A stretch of DNA of 9,817 nt from an uncultured Butyrivibrio sp. GTDB taxonomy: Bacteria > Bacillota > Clostridia > Lachnospirales > Lachnospiraceae. The stretch covers positions 1-9,817 of the forward strand of contig CAMVRW010000067.1 of the NCBI GenBank assembly GCA_947169985.1, read 5' to 3'. This document shows positions 5,830 through 9,817 of the stretch, in pieces. The translations under genes and the position numbers were made by a program. The notes beneath the pieces were generated by a model. The model was not told where the DNA came from. It saw only the letters and a list, made by a program, of their open reading frames with translations, and made no database searches. Every line of letters starts with the position of its first letter. Positions within the stretch are counted from its first letter, which is position 1.

Positions 5830-7380
5830 ATGTTAATCAAAGCACTACTTCTTGTGGTTTTCTTTGCTGTCATGCTGACAATCGGCTTTATCTGCAGAAA
5901 GAACTCCACTAATGTAAATGGCTTCGTCCTTGGCGGAAGAAGCGTTGGTCCATGGGTTTCAGCTTTTGCTTACGGAACCTCTTATTTCTCAGCAGTTATC
6001 TTCGTTGGATATGCCGGACAGTTCGGATGGAAATACGGCATCGCATCTACATGGGTTGGAATCGGAAATGCTCTTATCGGTTCACTTCTGGCCTGGGTTA
6101 TTCTTGGAAGAAGAACAAGGATCATGACACAGCATCTTGATTCAGCTACAATGCCTCAGTTCTTCGCATCAAGGTTTGGCGGAAAATCTCTTAAGATTGC
6201 AGCCTCAATCATTACTTTCATCTTCCTGATCCCTTATACAGCATCACTTTATAACGGATTATCAAGACTGTTTGGTATGGCATTTAATATCGACTATTCA
6301 ATCTGCGTTATAGTAATGGCTGTTCTTACAGGTATTTACGTTATCGCAGGTGGCTACATGGCTACAGCCATCAACGATTTCATTCAGGGAATCATCATGC
6401 TCGTGGGTATATGTGCAGTTGTTTTATCTGTACTGGGCAGCCAGGGCGGATTCCTTGCTTCTTTAGACGGTCTTGCAAGAATAAGCGATGAAACGGTATC
6501 AACTACTCCCGGTGTCTTCGCTTCCTTCTTTGGTCCTGATCCTCTTAATCTCCTGGGCGTTGTAATCCTTACGTCCCTTGGAACCTGGGGACTTCCTCAG
6601 ATGGTTCAGAAATTCTACGCCATCAAGAGTGAGAAGGCAATTTCAAAAGGTACTATTGTATCTACCTTCTTTGCCTTTGTTGTAGCTGGAGGATGCTACT
6701 TCCTTGGAGGCTTCGGAAGACTCTTTTCAGACAAGATCGATATCGCTGCCAACGGCTATGACTCAGTAGTTCCTACAATGCTCTCAGGACTTCCTGATAT
6801 TCTTATTGCAGTTGTTGTGGTACTGGTTCTTTCAGCTTCTATGTCAACACTTTCATCACTGGTTCTTACCAGCAGCTCTACTCTTACACTGGACCTTCTT
6901 AAGGGTCATGTTGTAAAAGACATGGATGAAAAGAAGCAGCTCTTTATCATGAGAGTACTGATCGTTGTATTCGTTGCAATTTCCGTTGTTATCGCCATCA
7001 TCCAGTACAGGCAGAACGTAACCTTTATCGCTCAGCTCATGGGTGTTTCATGGGGCGCTCTCGCAGGTGCTTTCCTTGCACCATTCCTGTTTGGTCTTTA
7101 CTGGAAGGGCACCACAAAGGCTGCTGTATGGGTTAACTTCGTGTTCTCAACAGTTGTCATGCTGGCTAACATGCTTGTAAGACCAAGCTTCCCTGCACTT
7201 TTACAGTCACCTATCAATGCCGGTGCATTCTGTATGCTTGCAGGACTTATCATCGTTCCTGTGATATCTCTTTTCACAAAAAAGCCAGACAAGGACCTTG
7301 TGGAATCAGCCTTCGCCTGCTACAACAAAGAGGTTATGGTACATCAGAGCACATCCCTTTCTGATGAAGATGTGGCCTGA
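5830..7380 (+). CDS. Sodium:solute symporter (SSS/PutP family)
   Basis: An integral membrane permease of 516 residues with about 13 hydrophobic segments, expected to couple solute uptake to the sodium gradient. Family signatures include GGYMATAINDFIQG (174-187), the conserved segment after LGTWGLPQ (250-257), and a Ser/Thr-rich helix at 335-350 (starting SASMSTLSS) corresponding to the sodium-site helix of LeuT-fold SSS proteins. I chose the ATG at 5830 because GGAGGG at 5817-5822 is 7 nt upstream; an in-frame TTG at 5812 lies before that site. The solute cannot be read from sequence. By inference, the operator-like motif shared with the iorA upstream region suggests an arylacetate or related organic acid; proline, pantothenate or another acid remain possible. 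It is transcribed alone and ends at a terminator. Confidence 0.93.
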   Translation: MLIKALLLVVFFAVMLTIGFICRKNSTNVNGFVLGGRSVGPWVSAFAYGTSYFSAVIFVGYAGQFGWKYGIASTWVGIGNALIGSLLAWVILGRRTRIMTQHLDSATMPQFFASRFGGKSLKIAASIITFIFLIPYTASLYNGLSRLFGMAFNIDYSICVIVMAVLTGIYVIAGGYMATAINDFIQGIIMLVGICAVVLSVLGSQGGFLASLDGLARISDETVSTTPGVFASFFGPDPLNLLGVVILTSLGTWGLPQMVQKFYAIKSEKAISKGTIVSTFFAFVVAGGCYFLGGFGRLFSDKIDIAANGYDSVVPTMLSGLPDILIAVVVVLVLSASMSTLSSLVLTSSSTLTLDLLKGHVVKDMDEKKQLFIMRVLIVVFVAISVVIAIIQYRQNVTFIAQLMGVSWGALAGAFLAPFLFGLYWKGTTKAAVWVNFVFSTVVMLANMLVRPSFPALLQSPINAGAFCMLAGLIIVPVISLFTKKPDKDLVESAFACYNKEVMVHQSTSLSDEDVA

Positions 7381-7406
7381 TAACACACATAAACGAATCC
7401 ATATAC

Positions 7407-7439
7407 AAAGGCTCTCACAACCAAGCGAGAGCCTTTTTT
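7407..7439 (+). terminator. Intrinsic terminator after the symporter gene
   Basis: A 10-bp stem AAAGGCTCTC/GAGAGCCTTT (7407-7416 with 7427-7436) with a 10-nt loop; the T-run is 7434-7439. It lies 27 nt after the stop. On the - strand the run after the stem is only TTTGTAT, so it would end the convergent phosphatase operon only weakly. Confidence 0.9.
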
Positions 7440-7456
7440 CATAAAAGAAATACATA

Positions 7457-9055
7457 TTATCTGACAGTAAAAGAAAGCATTGTTATATCATCAAACTGAG
7501 GAGCATCAGCTACAAATCCCCTGATGGAATCAAGGACATGGCCTACAGTCTCTTCATTTGAAAGACCACTTTTTTCATTGAGGCATTCAATAAGTCTCTC
7601 AGGTGAATACTGAGCTTCTGCCACATCTGCTGCCTCCGGCACTCCGTCCGTGTAGACAAAAAGCTCATCTCCGGAGTTAAAAACTAATGAGAACTCTGTA
7701 AGATCCATGTCATCCATTATTCCAAGGGGCGTATCATGGGTCTTAATGTCAAATCCAAATCTGCCTCCTGCCCTTCTAATGGCGCAGTCCTCATGGCCTG
7801 CGTTGCATTCCCTCATGGTCTTTGTTGATATCTCATATATTCCCATCCACACCGTGGCAAACATCATCTCAGGATTATTGGCGCAGATAACTGTATTAGC
7901 AGCCTTAAGTATCTCAGCAGGGCCCATTTCCTTTTTGGAATTCATCCTTATCTGGGAGATCACCAGCACCATGAAAAGAGCTGCCGGCATTCCTTTACCG
8001 GATACGTCTCCCACTACCATTGCCAGGTGATCATCATCTATAAGGAAATAGTCGTAGAGATCACCGCCGACACCCTTGGCGGGAGTCATGCTACCAAATA
8101 TAGAAAATGCCTTATGCTCATCTATCGCCGGATCTGCGGTGGGAAGCATACCTTTTTGGATCTGAGCAGCAGCACTTAGTTCTGCTGCCTGGCGCTCCTT
8201 TTCCGCCGTTACTGTCTTAAGCTTGATAATGGATTCCTTAATTGAGGCCTCCATGTCATGGCAGGTGTTCCAAAGAACACCGATCTCATCATCATTCATA
8301 TCGTCAGGAAGCGTAAAACTTTGCTCCTCTTCCAGGTCAGGATTCGTCAAATCCCTGGCTCCGTATCTGTTTGCCGCCTGAGTAAGCTCGGATATAGGAT
8401 TGATGATCCTCTTTTGGAACATACGAAGTGACACAACCGAAAACACCACAAGAAGAAGCACTATCAGCGGCACATACAACAATAGAAACCTGATCCTTGA
8501 ATCAAAGGTATCCCTAAGTCTCGAGCTGATCTTGATAAGCCCTATAATGCCACCGTTCTTATCCGTAACTGCTTTAAAAATAGTATTCTCATAACTTCCA
8601 TCAGCATTTTTTTCCACTATCCTTGTGGCTTCACCCTTTAGAAGGCGGTCCAATTCTCTTTTCCTGAAGCTTATTCCATCCCCCTCTTTGACATCATCAT
8701 CAAAAGCCACGACTATAGCTGTTCCTTTCAATGACTTATCATCAAAGGCGTACAATACCAGGTCTGTAAGCCTGGCGTCCTGATAAACCTGCAAAAGAGC
8801 TTTTCGTGTGAGTTTCCCTGCCTCCGCATCCGAATCTTTCCCGGAAAGAGCCTCAAGGCACAGAGCCCTCAACTTATCCTCCCCCACAAGCTCTGTAACA
8901 GCCTCGGCGCTCTTTAGCATCTCATTTTTGTAGATTCGCCTTACTGAGCGCATGTAAAGAGCCATACTGACGCCAGCTATAACAAAGCTCATCAGTATGG
9001 TTCCGCAGATTATCATGGACAGCAGCCATTTCACAAGAGATTTATCTTTACTCAT
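7457..9055 (-). CDS. Membrane-anchored PP2C/SpoIIE-type serine phosphatase with HAMP domain
   Basis: A 532-residue RsbU/SpoIIE-like protein phosphatase. TM1 is at about residues 12-35, an extracytoplasmic sensor region at 36-188, TM2 at about 189-213 and a HAMP-type linker at about 214-280 (KRIINPISELTQAANR). A coiled segment up to residue 300 leads to the catalytic PP2C domain (about 320-532). Metal-binding acidic residues are visible: GGD with D332, GDVSGKG with D350, TDG with D470 and DD at 522-523, plus the NAGHE motif at 418-422. All core residues look present, so it should be active. Family members dephosphorylate STAS anti-anti-sigma factors in partner-switching pathways; no STAS or anti-sigma kinase lies in this window. 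Its ATG overlaps the upstream gene's stop (TAATG), and its own ribosome binding site is weak, so translation is probably coupled. Confidence 0.93.
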   Translation of the reverse strand: MSKDKSLVKWLLSMIICGTILMSFVIAGVSMALYMRSVRRIYKNEMLKSAEAVTELVGEDKLRALCLEALSGKDSDAEAGKLTRKALLQVYQDARLTDLVLYAFDDKSLKGTAIVVAFDDDVKEGDGISFRKRELDRLLKGEATRIVEKNADGSYENTIFKAVTDKNGGIIGLIKISSRLRDTFDSRIRFLLLYVPLIVLLLVVFSVVSLRMFQKRIINPISELTQAANRYGARDLTNPDLEEEQSFTLPDDMNDDEIGVLWNTCHDMEASIKESIIKLKTVTAEKERQAAELSAAAQIQKGMLPTADPAIDEHKAFSIFGSMTPAKGVGGDLYDYFLIDDDHLAMVVGDVSGKGMPAALFMVLVISQIRMNSKKEMGPAEILKAANTVICANNPEMMFATVWMGIYEISTKTMRECNAGHEDCAIRRAGGRFGFDIKTHDTPLGIMDDMDLTEFSLVFNSGDELFVYTDGVPEAADVAEAQYSPERLIECLNEKSGLSNEETVGHVLDSIRGFVADAPQFDDITMLSFTVR

Positions 9056-9426
9056 TATTTCTTTTTCCAGGACCAGCTCTTTTGATCGAAGTATCCCGGA
9101 AGATAGTGGGATTTAAGGATCTTATCTCTATCAGCCTGTCCCTCAGGTGATCGCCATTTTAAAAGAGCCTTTTCCAACGTAATTACATGTTCTGCCATAT
9201 TGCTCAGAGTTTCTTTATACTCATCGCTATCAAGCAGTTTTTCTATGTACTGATTTATGGCAGCAGCATCCTTCGGAAGGGACTTGTCAGCCAGGTCTGT
9301 CAGTACTGCAACCTTTGCGCGGTAGTTCTCCAGTACCTGCTGATCTTCTAAGAGGGCGTTATAAGTTGTAGAATCCACTTCAGCGAAAAGCGGAACCATT
9401 ATTGCATCGCCCTGTCTATTGGTCAT
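9055..9426 (-). CDS. Uncharacterised protein, C-terminal part of a split gene
   Basis: I do not recognise this family. The frame from the first ATG (9426) gives 123 residues that are highly charged and mostly helical in appearance, with no signal peptide or membrane segment, ending in a basic KSWSWKKK tail. The ATG has no convincing ribosome binding site. The frame stays open upstream to a TAA at 9547-9549, and those 40 or so extra residues (for example FIVDKEAGEEE) look like real protein. This suggests the segment is the continuation of the open frame at 9515-9817, joined by a frameshift within 9515-9546. Its stop overlaps the start of the phosphatase gene (TAATG), so the two are co-transcribed. 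If translated alone from 9426, it would be a small soluble protein of unknown function. Confidence 0.6.
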   Translation of the reverse strand: MTNRQGDAIMVPLFAEVDSTTYNALLEDQQVLENYRAKVAVLTDLADKSLPKDAAAINQYIEKLLDSDEYKETLSNMAEHVITLEKALLKWRSPEGQADRDKILKSHYLPGYFDQKSWSWKKK

Positions 9427-9514
9427 AGTCTGGGCAGCAGTTCCATTAAGTTCCCTGTGAAGGTCATAGACTCTTTGCTTAAAGACCTTACATTCCTCCT
9501 CTCCAGCCTCTTTA

Positions 9515-9817
9515 TCAACAATAAAGGGTAAAGGCCAGTTCTGACGTTATAGTTCTGGGCTTGGCTTTTGTTTCCGCCAGATCAATCAGGACTTCTTCAG
9601 TATAATAGGTTTCAGGCTGCTGACCCTCATAGTTCTCAACTGCCTCTCTCCTTGCTTCTTCTGTGTATCTGGCCTCTTCATAGCCCGGTATTTCAGGCAA
9701 AGGCTGTCCTGCCAGTCTCTGCTTGAGGACCTCTTTGGCAGAAACTCCTCTTCCAAATCCCTTTGATTTCTTCTGTTTAATAACACTTTCCAGGTACTGC
9801 TTTGCAAGCGTATCCGA
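9515..9817 (-). CDS. Uncharacterised protein, N-terminal/central part of a split gene, cut by the window edge
   Basis: The frame is open from the right edge of the window to a TGA at 9515-9517, giving 100 residues without its own start. The sequence is charged and soluble (LAKQYLESVIKQKKSKGFG at residues 4-22, and an acidic run of YTEEARREAVENYEG). No known motif or family is recognised. The last 10 or so residues before the stop (TSELAFTLYC) change character, while the neighbouring +1 frame continues smoothly into the 9055-9426 reading frame. The simplest reading is one gene, 9055 to beyond 9817, interrupted by a single-base change or sequence error around 9515-9546. The in-frame ATG at 9700 is internal to this open frame and is probably not the start. 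Confidence 0.55.
   Translation of the reverse strand, partial: SDTLAKQYLESVIKQKKSKGFGRGVSAKEVLKQRLAGQPLPEIPGYEEARYTEEARREAVENYEGQQPETYYTEEVLIDLAETKAKPRTITSELAFTLYC

Noticed and set aside
9490..9505. A strong ribosome binding site followed by ATG-TAA on the - strand (minimal start-stop leader)
   Set aside because: The GGAGGA comes from Gly/Glu codons (GGA GAG GAG GAA) in the split gene's protein-like frame; a start-stop element here is most likely coincidence.

Overview
The window looks like a chromosomal segment of an anaerobic Gram-positive bacterium, most likely a clostridium of the Lachnospiraceae (Butyrivibrio-like). The reasons are strong AGGAGG-type ribosome binding sites 5-8 nt from starts, moderate G+C content, ferredoxin-linked 2-oxoacid metabolism, and a 7TM histidine-kinase-like protein and SpoIIE/RsbU phosphatase of clostridial style. 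The genus is an inference.

Left part, + strand (59-4355): a four-gene operon, iorA-iorB-paaK-ACT protein, closed by a strong terminator. IorA and IorB form indolepyruvate:ferredoxin oxidoreductase. The third gene is a phenylacetate-CoA ligase family enzyme, and the fourth is a tandem-ACT protein that probably senses an amino acid. Together they would interconvert arylpyruvates, arylacetyl-CoAs and arylacetates. The flux could run towards degradation of aromatic amino acids, or, as known in rumen anaerobes, towards their synthesis by reductive carboxylation of arylacetates. The iorA-iorB gap holds two copies of a 31-nt hairpin whose differences preserve pairing.

Middle (4354-7439): on the - strand, a 7TM histidine-kinase-like protein whose phosphoacceptor histidine is replaced by glutamate. 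Divergently, on the + strand, lies a sodium:solute symporter followed by a terminator. The symporter promoter carries a 19-bp motif that recurs, inverted and 17/19 identical, just upstream of iorA. This suggests one regulator for the aryl-acid operon and the transporter.

Right part, - strand (7457-9817): a membrane-anchored PP2C/SpoIIE phosphatase with a sensor domain and HAMP, translationally coupled (TAATG) to an unrecognised upstream gene. That upstream gene is split across two reading frames and runs off the window edge.

No tRNA, rRNA, CRISPR array, transposase or integrase was seen, and no stretch over 300 bases lacks a gene. The longest gene-free stretch is the 159-bp divergent region 5671-5829, which holds both promoters.
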